64,000 nt of DNA from Candidatus Tumulicola sp. (lineage in GTDB: Bacteria > Vulcanimicrobiota > Vulcanimicrobiia > Vulcanimicrobiales > Vulcanimicrobiaceae), in assembly GCA_036490475.1 (NCBI GenBank), contig DASXDT010000006.1, positions 372,001 to 436,000 on the forward strand, given 5' to 3'. A program made the position numbers and the translations under genes. Positions within the stretch are counted from its first letter, which is position 1; the number at the start of each line of letters is the position of its first letter. Positions 16,485 through 24,534 of this stretch are shown piece by piece. A model generated the notes under the pieces. It was not told the DNA's origin. It saw only the letters and a program-made list of their open reading frames with translations, and made no database searches.

Positions 16485-19400
16485 CCTCTGGCCGGGCCTT
16501 CAACAGCGGACCCCTCGATTCTGGCTTTCCGCCGACGCCGCGGGATAGTTGTTGCCAGAATCCCGCCGAACGCACAGATGACGAAGGCCATCGACAGCGC
16601 GATTCCTGCATCCAGCGTCCGTTGCGGACCGAAGGTCAACACGACGTCGCCGCCGCCGGGTCGAAGTTTCCAGCCGTTGGCATAGCCATTGACCATGAGA
16701 TGTTCGAGCGAGATCCCGCCTTGCGTCGCCTTCCAACGGTCGTCAAACGAATCGGTCCATACGAGAAAACGACCTTCGGTTCGGATTCGCATCTCGCCGG
16801 GGCGATCGTCCGTTATTTCCGCACCGGCCATTACGCGCCGTGCCGGAGGCTGCAGCCGGGCGGCAGCGAGCACGAGCGATTCGACGCCCTGAACCCCCGG
16901 TTCGCGCGCGAAGCTTCCGCAGAACCGTAACGCGAGCACGTGCGTGCCTGCTCGCAGCGGCGCTTGCGCCAAGCGAACGACCCGCTGCGATTCATTGCTG
17001 CGAATGCGCGACCCAACGCACGATGCGGCGCGTCCATCGAGCGTCAACTGCAACGACAGCGATCGCCCCACGTCCTGCACCAGTGCCGACACGTCGTAGA
17101 TGCCGGCGTGTTGCAAACGCACGGTGGCGAACACGGCGCTCGGCGCGGCAGGAACGAACAGCACGCGCGGACGGTCGTGTCCATAGTAAACTTGATCGAA
17201 GCGATTACCCGACGTTCGAAAATATGCCGGGGACGTGCTGGGTCCTCGCGCGTACGTCCAATGCATCCCGCCGAAATACGAGTCGACCGCCTGACCGTTG
17301 ACGTTGGTCGACGAAAACCGGACCGAAGTGGCATCGCCCCACGCGGGATTGCCGAGCTTTTTGAAACTCTTGAAGTCGAGTAGTGCGTCGAGCGGCGTAA
17401 AGCCGACGTCGACGTTCGCTTGAAAAGCGTTCCGTTCGTCCGGTGCGAAGACTTGCACGTGCACGAACCGCGGTAAGCTCGAGGAGATTCGCAAGCCAAA
17501 GCCGGTCGCGCCCTTCGGCGCGCGCTGAAACGCGAAGGTTTCGTTTTCGCCGGCGCCCGACGCGAGGGTTCCCGAATAACCGGCGACCGGGCTGCCCTCG
17601 AGATGGAGATTGCTTTGGATCAATCGTAACGGCAGCGAAGACGGCCAGGAAACGAACGTTGCGGCAGGCAGGATCGTTTCGGACCACGTTTGCGAATCGG
17701 ACGACGCGATCACGGCGGGTTTCGCGCACGAAGCCGTCGCCCCGGCGAGTGCGAGAATCTCATAGACGCCGGCTCGTTGCGGAGCGTACAGCAGGCAATC
17801 CGGCGCATACGCCTGCGCCACCGGAGCGTCGACTTTCCACAGCGACCGGTCGTCGAACGACGTTTGCAGCGTCGCAACCCGATTGCGTTGCATCGCCGCT
17901 TCTAAATACGGCTTACGGTTTTGTCCGTACAGTCGCATGCCGGCATAGGGCACGCCGATCGAGTGCACGACCAGGTTCTTGACCGCGGCCATTTTCAACA
18001 GCATGCGTTGTTGGGCCGGCGTTCCGCCGTCGGGAATGAGTTCGTCGAGCGCCTGCAGCAGCTCTTGCGTGGGTTCGTACGGCGTCCACTTGACGCCAAA
18101 GCCCATCGTCATGCTCGGCAAAAAACGAGTTTGCGGTTCGTCCGACGCCTCGAAATAGTAATCGAAAACTCCGGGATGATAATAATAGCCGGGCGAGACG
18201 GGCACATACATCGTGCGGAATTCCCGATTAGCCGGTTCCTGTGCCATTGCAACGGTTGCAGATTCGCCTTCGCTTTCCTTAAACGGCCCGATCAATCCGA
18301 AGAAATTGCTGTGTAGAAAGAACCCCTGGCCATAACATACGACGATGACTGCGCCGATCGCGACCCATACGGCCGGAACGCGCCAGGCGAAGCTGCGTGC
18401 CGCCAAATATACCAAGATCGGAACGACCAACGTGCCGACGAACATCAAATGCTGCGGCGTCCGCAGAAACAAACTATACGGAAGCAGGGCTTTGAATGCG
18501 AGAATGATGAACGGCCCGACCACCGGATTTCCGCCCAACGGCACCAACGCCGTCAACACAAAAAGCACTGCCAGAACGATTCCGATGGCCGAGGGCCTGC
18601 GCACCAGTGCCGTCACGACCAGCGCTAACAATACGCCGTATGCGATAAAAAAAAGCGGCGCCGCCTGTGCGATCGCATGTTGATAGAACTCGCCCGGGAA
18701 CGCGAGCATGGTGAGCGTCAGTAAGGGATTTGAAAACTGCGCGAACACCGCCAGCGCGTCGGTGATCGGCGACACGTCCGCGATCGACTGAACGGGATGA
18801 CCCCCAGCCGCAACCGGCACCAACCAGTACGAACAGAGCGCGACGGTCGCAGCGGTAAGCGCGATCAAGCGCACGACGGCGCGGACGGAGTGAGCGGACA
18901 CGAAACAGACGATCCACGCGACGGTCATGGCAAAAGCGAAGACTTGCACGGAGGCGAGCGAGGCGGTGAACGTCAGCGCCGCGCCCAACGCATAGGCGAT
19001 CCAGTGCCGTCCGTCCGCGCGCACGCAGCGCAGCGAAAGTGCGATCGCGAGCGGGCTTAACGCGGCGGAGATTAGCGCGCTTTGATCGCCCGAAATTATC
19101 TGGTTATAGGCATACGGAGCCAGAGCGTAGAGCAAACCCCCAAACGTCGCGGCGATTCCGTCGCGAGCATTGTCTTCGTCGCGCGTTAACGTCAACAAGA
19201 GAAACCGCATGCTGAGCGCGGAGACGAAAACGTTGAGCAATACCAGCGCTTTGCTGACGAACTCGCCGCCTAATCCCAAGAACCCGGGTATGCCGAAGAG
19301 CAGGCCCGTAAAAATGGTCGCGTAGCGAAACGTTACGTACGAACCGAAATCGTAGTCTTGCCACGCGCTGGCTTGCCCGTATGCAAGCCGTCGTAGTTCG

Positions 19401-19552
19401 GCCGGATCGGACGGTACGATCCAATCCCAATGATGGCCTAACGTTCCTCGCGTAAATAGCACGCCTGCTAGGGCGACGACCGAAACCACAGCGTAGAGGA
19501 CGATTGCGACGTTCCAACGCGACGCACGGATCAACCAGGCCGGGAACACCAT
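16481..19552 (-). CDS. Giant GT-C-like membrane protein with C-terminal lectin-like region
   Basis: A 1023-residue protein. Residues about 12-430 hold some 11-13 transmembrane helices; LRRLAYGQASAWQDYDFG lies in the first periplasmic loop, where GT-C enzymes keep their acidic catalytic residues. A soluble region of about 540 residues rich in beta-strand follows, then NGYANGWKLRPGGG and a last membrane helix with a basic tail. The layout resembles AftD-like arabinofuranosyltransferases or YfhO-type proteins, which use polyprenyl-phosphate sugars outside the membrane. Two relatives occur in this window (24508-26901 and 26817-29438). The family assignment is by architecture, not by a clear catalytic motif. 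Confidence 0.75.
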   Translation of the reverse strand: MVFPAWLIRASRWNVAIVLYAVVSVVALAGVLFTRGTLGHHWDWIVPSDPAELRRLAYGQASAWQDYDFGSYVTFRYATIFTGLLFGIPGFLGLGGEFVSKALVLLNVFVSALSMRFLLLTLTRDEDNARDGIAATFGGLLYALAPYAYNQIISGDQSALISAALSPLAIALSLRCVRADGRHWIAYALGAALTFTASLASVQVFAFAMTVAWIVCFVSAHSVRAVVRLIALTAATVALCSYWLVPVAAGGHPVQSIADVSPITDALAVFAQFSNPLLTLTMLAFPGEFYQHAIAQAAPLFFIAYGVLLALVVTALVRRPSAIGIVLAVLFVLTALVPLGGNPVVGPFIILAFKALLPYSLFLRTPQHLMFVGTLVVPILVYLAARSFAWRVPAVWVAIGAVIVVCYGQGFFLHSNFFGLIGPFKESEGESATVAMAQEPANREFRTMYVPVSPGYYYHPGVFDYYFEASDEPQTRFLPSMTMGFGVKWTPYEPTQELLQALDELIPDGGTPAQQRMLLKMAAVKNLVVHSIGVPYAGMRLYGQNRKPYLEAAMQRNRVATLQTSFDDRSLWKVDAPVAQAYAPDCLLYAPQRAGVYEILALAGATASCAKPAVIASSDSQTWSETILPAATFVSWPSSLPLRLIQSNLHLEGSPVAGYSGTLASGAGENETFAFQRAPKGATGFGLRISSSLPRFVHVQVFAPDERNAFQANVDVGFTPLDALLDFKSFKKLGNPAWGDATSVRFSSTNVNGQAVDSYFGGMHWTYARGPSTSPAYFRTSGNRFDQVYYGHDRPRVLFVPAAPSAVFATVRLQHAGIYDVSALVQDVGRSLSLQLTLDGRAASCVGSRIRSNESQRVVRLAQAPLRAGTHVLALRFCGSFAREPGVQGVESLVLAAARLQPPARRVMAGAEITDDRPGEMRIRTEGRFLVWTDSFDDRWKATQGGISLEHLMVNGYANGWKLRPGGGDVVLTFGPQRTLDAGIALSMAFVICAFGGILATTIPRRRRKARIEGSAVEGPARG

Positions 19553-19608
19553 CGCCGGGGTTGGCGGCTTCGAAAGGCATCCCTGCCCCTATACGTAACG
19601 CGTACGCC

Positions 19609-20148
19609 GTGATCGTATTGTGTCGCCACGGAGCGACCGACGGCAACGCAGGGGGCGCGTTCCTGTCGGCCAGCGATCCACCGCTTAACACGGTTGGCTT
19701 AAAGCAAGCGGCAGAAGCTGCGCGTGCCCTGCACGACGTCGCATTCGATCTCGCGTTGACGAGTCCGAAACGGCGTTGCCGTCAGACCTGTGCGATCGTC
19801 GTGCCTACGATCGACGCGCGCATCGACGACAGATTGATCGAAGTAGATTTTGGTGAGTGGGAAGGGCGCACATCGCAGTGGCTGGAGGAGCATGCAGCCG
19901 AAGCACTGCGCCGGCGGCGCGAGCGTCCCGCCGACTTTCGGCCGCCCGGCGGCGAGAGTTTTATGGATGCCGCAATCCGCTTGCAACCGCTCGCCGAAAC
20001 GTTGGACCGAAACGACGCGGTGCGCACGTTGATCGTGGCGCACCGCGGAACGTTAGGAGTGTTGGAACGGTTGTTGCGAGGACTGCCGATCGACTCGACC
20101 GCGGTCGTTCCACTCGAACCTGGCGAGTTTCGTACGCTCGAACGCTAA
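19609..20148 (+). CDS. Histidine phosphatase (phosphoglycerate mutase-like)
   Basis: A histidine-phosphatase-superfamily enzyme of about 179 residues. The phosphate-accepting motif VLCRHGATDGN lies at the N-terminus, then DLALTSPKRRCRQT, VDFGEWEGR, GGESF and the second catalytic His in VAHRGTLGVLE. This set fits GpmB/CobC-type enzymes; the true substrate is unknown. The frame is open from 19504, but that overlaps the divergent giant membrane protein start. The GTG at 19609 gives the compact family N-terminus. No good ribosome site was found for either start. The stop is one base from that of the convergent ATP-grasp gene. Confidence 0.85.
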   Translation: MIVLCRHGATDGNAGGAFLSASDPPLNTVGLKQAAEAARALHDVAFDLALTSPKRRCRQTCAIVVPTIDARIDDRLIEVDFGEWEGRTSQWLEEHAAEALRRRRERPADFRPPGGESFMDAAIRLQPLAETLDRNDAVRTLIVAHRGTLGVLERLLRGLPIDSTAVVPLEPGEFRTLER

Positions 20149-20149
20149 G

Positions 20150-21139
20150 TTAGCGTTCCATCGTCGTGCCGAGCCGGCGCGCGCCGTCGGCTTCTTCGAA
20201 GGTTTCGCTCCAGTAACGAACCATCGTCACGCCGGCCCGGTGCCGGCCGCGCATGTCGGCGACCGGGTTGCCGGCAACCATATCGAGTAACATCGTCGCG
20301 AAGTTGACGCCCGACGCCGTCGTCAACGCCAACGTTCCCGAGAATCGTGGGTTCATTTCGACGATCGGAAAACTGCCGTCGGCACGCAGCATGCCTTGCA
20401 CGTTGGCCGGCCCGGTAATTCCGGTTTTCGCAACCACGTCGGCGGCGATCGCTTCGATCGCGTCGTGACGATACGTGCGCCCTTTTACCGACACGCCGGC
20501 TTTGATCGCGATGCGCTCGCGCGGCACCGCGGCGACGACGCGACCCGGAGCTGCCGCAAAACAATCGACGGTGAATTCGGCGCCCTCAACTTCGTCCTGT
20601 ACGATCAAGTCGTCGCGCCCGAGCGCCGCTTCGTGCAGCGAGTCGAGACCGAGAATGCGCTGCGTTCCCACCGAGCCCGAACCGCGCCGAGGTTTGAGAT
20701 AAACCGGAAATCGTTCGGGCGTTACGGCCGGCTCGTACGCGACGGTATGCGGTCCTTCGATGCCCGCACGGTCGAGAAACTGCGCGAAGGCCAACTTATC
20801 GCCGGCATTAAGGACGACGTCGCGAGGCGGCACCGTAACGTGGCAACCGAGCTCGGCGAACTCGTCGCGCCGGGCGTCGATCGGCAGAAACTCGCGTTCG
20901 ACGATGATCGGGACGAACAAGTCGATCTTGAGCCGTCGGACGACGTCCAAGCATGCCGTCACGAACTCCGGATCGTCGGCGCGCGGCACGCGTACGAATT
21001 CGTCGACGAAAAACTTCGTTGCGTTCAAGTCGTCGAGATCGACGATCGCGACGAACGACGCCCGGCCATCCTCGCGCAGCGCTTTGATCAGCGACTGCGC
21101 CGTAACCGTCCCACCAGCCGAGATGAGGATTCGCATCAA
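20150..21139 (-). CDS. ATP-grasp ligase (carbamoyl-phosphate synthase-like)
   Basis: An ATP-grasp enzyme of 329 residues related to CarB/PylC-type ligases. An N-terminal pre-ATP-grasp Rossmann fold opens MMRILISAGGTVTAQSLIKA. The ATP lid follows, with FPVYLKPRRGSGSVG and LIVQDEVEGAEFTVD. The metal site is PIVEMNPRFSGTL, where the Glu and Asn bind Mg. Members join a carboxylate to an amine or amide. The gene is coupled (ATGA) to a sugar-nucleotide epimerase in a polysaccharide region, so an amino-acyl or amide modification of a sugar is a reasonable guess. No substrate can be assigned. Confidence 0.82.
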   Translation of the reverse strand: MMRILISAGGTVTAQSLIKALREDGRASFVAIVDLDDLNATKFFVDEFVRVPRADDPEFVTACLDVVRRLKIDLFVPIIVEREFLPIDARRDEFAELGCHVTVPPRDVVLNAGDKLAFAQFLDRAGIEGPHTVAYEPAVTPERFPVYLKPRRGSGSVGTQRILGLDSLHEAALGRDDLIVQDEVEGAEFTVDCFAAAPGRVVAAVPRERIAIKAGVSVKGRTYRHDAIEAIAADVVAKTGITGPANVQGMLRADGSFPIVEMNPRFSGTLALTTASGVNFATMLLDMVAGNPVADMRGRHRAGVTMVRYWSETFEEADGARRLGTTMER

Positions 21140-22152
21140 TAGTGCATTTCGGACCAGCGGTGGGGGTTACTCTGTAACCATTCCCATTCGCGGGCGAGAC
21201 CGTCGCGCAACCTCGTGGACGGGCGCAAACCGAATGTGCGTTCGGTTTTGGCGGGGGACAGATGCATGATGCCGAGTTCCGACGGCAAGCGCATGCGGCC
21301 ATCGACTAATTCGGATCGCTCGCCGGGAGCGACTTCTTCGCGAATCGGTCGAGCCTCGATTCCGGTGACGTCGCAGACCGCTTCCGCCAAGTCCACGATC
21401 GACGTCGCTACACCGGTGCCGACGTTGAACGAATCGGCGCCGGTACGATCGGTCTCGATGCACGCTCGATGAACCGCGACCGCGTCCTTTACGTACACGA
21501 AATCGCGCAACTGATCGCCCGCGCCGAACACGACCGGCGGTTTTCCCGAAAGCGCGCGCTTCAAGAAGATGGTTAGTACGCGGCCGTACCACTCGCGCGG
21601 ACCGTAGACGATTCCGTAGCGTAGCGAAAAAACCGGAAAGCCGTAGTCGTTCGAAAAGACCTGCGCGTATTTTTCGGCTGCAAGTTTGCTCGCACCGTAC
21701 GACCAGTTCGGATTGTGCGGATGCGCATCTTCATCCACCGGCGGCGCTTCGGCTTGTCCGTATATGCACGCCGACGATGCGTTCACGACGCGCTCGACGC
21801 CAGCCAGGCGAGCCGCCTCGAGCACGTTGATGGTTCCGATGAGGTTGGTATTGAGATCGCCGATCGGATCCTCGAGACATTTGGTAATCTCGAGCTGCGC
21901 GGCCTGATGCGAAACGATATCTTTACCGCGCGCCGCTTTGATAATCGCGTCGCGGTCGACCACATCGCCCTCGACGACTTCAACCTCGCCGGCAACAGCT
22001 TTGAGATTGTCTTCCAATCCGCTCGAGAAATTATCGAACACGGTTACGCGATATCCGGCCTTCACGAGGTCCTCGACGATATGCGAGCCGACGAACCCGG
22101 CTCCGCCCGTGATCAACACCGATTTTGGGGATCCCACGATCTTCTCCGTCAT
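21136..22152 (-). CDS. NAD-dependent sugar-nucleotide epimerase/dehydratase
   Basis: An extended SDR of 338 residues. VLITGGAGFVGSHIVEDL opens the Rossmann fold. SHQAAQLEITKCLEDP, the active-site NASSACIYG, SYGASKLAAEKYAQVF with the YxxxK pair and LRYGIVYGPRE are all typical of UDP-glucose/UDP-glucuronate 4-epimerase relatives. DQLRDFVYVKD is the usual sugar-binding loop. Epimerisation of a UDP-sugar is likely, though some members are dehydratases. It diverges from the DegT aminotransferase gene over a 205-base gap and overlaps the ATP-grasp gene by four bases, forming a two-gene unit. Confidence 0.86.
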   Translation of the reverse strand: MTEKIVGSPKSVLITGGAGFVGSHIVEDLVKAGYRVTVFDNFSSGLEDNLKAVAGEVEVVEGDVVDRDAIIKAARGKDIVSHQAAQLEITKCLEDPIGDLNTNLIGTINVLEAARLAGVERVVNASSACIYGQAEAPPVDEDAHPHNPNWSYGASKLAAEKYAQVFSNDYGFPVFSLRYGIVYGPREWYGRVLTIFLKRALSGKPPVVFGAGDQLRDFVYVKDAVAVHRACIETDRTGADSFNVGTGVATSIVDLAEAVCDVTGIEARPIREEVAPGERSELVDGRMRLPSELGIMHLSPAKTERTFGLRPSTRLRDGLAREWEWLQSNPHRWSEMHY

Positions 22153-22357
22153 AAAAAGCGGCGCACGCTACGCCGGGTCATGGTACGCGCTTTTATTGAA
22201 CTTCGGGCGCGCAAAGTCATGCGTTGGCGAATGGATAGCGGCGCAACGCCCCGAAGGGGACGCGCGAACCTCCGTCCTCGGAATCTTCCCTGCGACAGAG
22301 GTCGCCCCAGCGGCTTCGCCCGCTTCACACTACCATATCGGGAGTCCCTGCACCGCT

Positions 22358-23479
22358 ATGAACGTCCCATTCGTCGATCTCAAAGCGCAGTATGCGTCGA
22401 TTAAGCCTGAAGTCGGTCCCGCGATGAACGAAGTCCTCGAGGCTTGCAGCTTCATCATGGGTCCGCAAGTGACCAGTTTTGAAGACGAGTTTGCCCGCTA
22501 TAACGGGACCCGTTACTGCGTCGGCGTCGAGTCCGGAACCGCCGCACTCAAGCTCGCGCTCGAGGCGATCGATGTCGGACCGGGCGACGAAGTCATCCTT
22601 CCCGCCAATACATACATCGCATCCGCGATTGCAGTATCGGCCGTCGGCGCCACGCCGGTGTTCGTCGACCACGACGACTATTATCTTATCGACGCGACCG
22701 CCATCGAAGCCGCGATCACTCCGCGCACCAAGGCGATCATACCGGTGCACTTATACGGTCAGATGGTTCCGATGCAACCTATTATCGACATCGCGAAACG
22801 CCACGGCTTGCGCGTCGTCGAAGATGCGGCCCAATCGCACGGCGCCCGCTGGCAGGGACATCGCGCCGGCAGCGTCGGCGACGTCGGTTGCTTTAGTTTT
22901 TACCCCGGAAAAAATCTCGGTTGTTACGGCGACGGCGGCGCGATCGTCACCAACGATGAAGCCATCGCAGAACGCGTGCGGCTGCTGCGCGACTTCGGTC
23001 AAAAGCGCAAGTACGAGCACGAGATCAAAGGCGACAACTGCCGCCTCGATTCGATTCAAGCTGCGGTGCTCAGCGTGAAGCTGCGTCACATCGATGCGTG
23101 GAACGCACGCCGGCTCGAAAATGCGAAAGAGTACGATCGCCTGCTCGGCGCCGCCGGCTTCGACGTTCCGAAACGGCTCACCGATGAAGGGCATGTCTAC
23201 CACCTGTACGTCGTAGAGGTCGACGACCGCGCCGCCGTCATGCAACGTCTCGGGGAGCGGGGCGTGCAAAGCGGCATCCACTATCCGATTCCGATTCATT
23301 TGCAAAAAGCGTATGCCGACCTCGACGTGCCGCGCGGATCGTTTCCACGAACCGAGCGAAACGCCGATCGCATCCTGTCCTTACCGATGTTCGCGGAAAT
23401 GACGAAGGAACAAATCGCGTTCGTCGTTGAGTCGCTCGCAGCGGTCGCGCGCCCGGCTGCTCCGGCCGTACACGCGTAA
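22358..23479 (+). CDS. DegT/DnrJ/EryC1/StrS sugar aminotransferase
   Basis: A PLP-dependent aminotransferase of 373 residues acting on keto-sugar nucleotides. VPFVDLKAQYASIKPEV is the standard opening. GVESGTAALKLAL binds the PLP phosphate, VVEDAAQSHGA holds the ring-stacking Asp, and the Schiff-base Lys lies in FSFYPGKNLGCYGDGGA. The open frame reaches back to 21938, but the ATG at 22358 gives the family start and has GGGAG 13 bases upstream. Together with the Gfo/Idh/MocA dehydrogenase 11 bases downstream it resembles the WbpB/WbpE pair that makes a 3-amino sugar, so a UDP- or dTDP-3-amino sugar is the likely product. Confidence 0.93.
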   Translation: MNVPFVDLKAQYASIKPEVGPAMNEVLEACSFIMGPQVTSFEDEFARYNGTRYCVGVESGTAALKLALEAIDVGPGDEVILPANTYIASAIAVSAVGATPVFVDHDDYYLIDATAIEAAITPRTKAIIPVHLYGQMVPMQPIIDIAKRHGLRVVEDAAQSHGARWQGHRAGSVGDVGCFSFYPGKNLGCYGDGGAIVTNDEAIAERVRLLRDFGQKRKYEHEIKGDNCRLDSIQAAVLSVKLRHIDAWNARRLENAKEYDRLLGAAGFDVPKRLTDEGHVYHLYVVEVDDRAAVMQRLGERGVQSGIHYPIPIHLQKAYADLDVPRGSFPRTERNADRILSLPMFAEMTKEQIAFVVESLAAVARPAAPAVHA

Positions 23480-23490
23480 AGGCTCGCTGC

Positions 23491-24534
23491 ATGCAATCCC
23501 CGCTCAACGTCGCAGTAGCCGGTCTCGGTTACTGGGGACCGAACTTAGTCCGTAACTTCGCGGCCTCGACCAAGTGGAACGTGGGCTGGATCGCCGATGT
23601 CGACGAACGCCGTCTGACGCCGATGGCCCGCCTGTATCCGAAGACGCGCACGACCATGCGTTTTGAAGACGTGCTCGAAGATCCGTCGGTCGATCTGGTC
23701 GCGATCGCCACGCCGCCGGCGTTGCATCACAAAATGGCGCTACAAGCCATCGCTGCAGGCAAGCACGTATTGGTCGAAAAGCCGATGGCCGAAACCTCGG
23801 CGCACGCGCGCGAAATGCTCGACGCAGCCGAAGCCGCCGGCGTTCACCTGTTCACCGATCATACGTTTCTGTATGCCGGTGCCGTCGAAGCGATGCGCTC
23901 GAAGTTTCTCGACGGCGAGTTGGGCGACATCTACTATGCCGAATCGTCGCGCGTCAATCTCGGCTTGTTCCAACAGTCGAACGTGATTTGGGATCTTGCG
24001 CCGCACGATCTCTCGATTCTTAATCACGTTTTCGGCGAACAACCCGAAGCCGTCGCATGTCATGCGATGGCATACATTCATCCGCCGGTTTGGGACGTCG
24101 CGTTTATATCGCTACGGTACGGCAGCGGCCGGATGGCGCAAGTGCATCTCAGCTGGCTGTCGCCGGTCAAAGTGCGCCGGATGATGCTCTCGGCCAGCAC
24201 TCGCATGGTCGTGTGGGACGACGTCGATCCGTCCGAAAAACTACGTATTTACGACAAAGGCGTCGAGCGCCATCCCACGAGCGAAACGCTGCCGGCGCAG
24301 ATGGTCAGCTATCGTTCGGGCGACGTGCGCATCCCGATCATCGACAATCGCGAGCCGCTCGCCAAACTCGCCGACGACGTGTATGCCGCGATTCTCGACG
24401 GCGCACAGATCCGCGTTGGCGGCACCGTGGGTTACGACGTCGTGCGCTGTATCGAAGCGGCATGCGTTTCGCTCGAACGCGACGGTGCTTGGGTCTCGCT
24501 CGCTTCATTACCAGACCCAAAGGTCGTCGCGTAG
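23491..24534 (+). CDS. Gfo/Idh/MocA-family NAD(P)-dependent sugar dehydrogenase
   Basis: An oxidoreductase of 347 residues with VAVAGLGYWGPNLVRNF (dinucleotide site), LVAIATPPALHHKMAL, the EKPMAET motif carrying the catalytic Lys, and a C-terminal alpha/beta substrate domain including IWDLAPHDLSILNHV with the conserved DxxxH pair. WlbA/WbpB-type members oxidise C3 of a nucleotide sugar before transamination by a DegT enzyme, which is encoded just upstream. AAAGG precedes the ATG by eight bases. The 3' end overlaps the convergent membrane-protein gene by 27 bases. Confidence 0.92.
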   Translation: MQSPLNVAVAGLGYWGPNLVRNFAASTKWNVGWIADVDERRLTPMARLYPKTRTTMRFEDVLEDPSVDLVAIATPPALHHKMALQAIAAGKHVLVEKPMAETSAHAREMLDAAEAAGVHLFTDHTFLYAGAVEAMRSKFLDGELGDIYYAESSRVNLGLFQQSNVIWDLAPHDLSILNHVFGEQPEAVACHAMAYIHPPVWDVAFISLRYGSGRMAQVHLSWLSPVKVRRMMLSASTRMVVWDDVDPSEKLRIYDKGVERHPTSETLPAQMVSYRSGDVRIPIIDNREPLAKLADDVYAAILDGAQIRVGGTVGYDVVRCIEAACVSLERDGAWVSLASLPDPKVVA

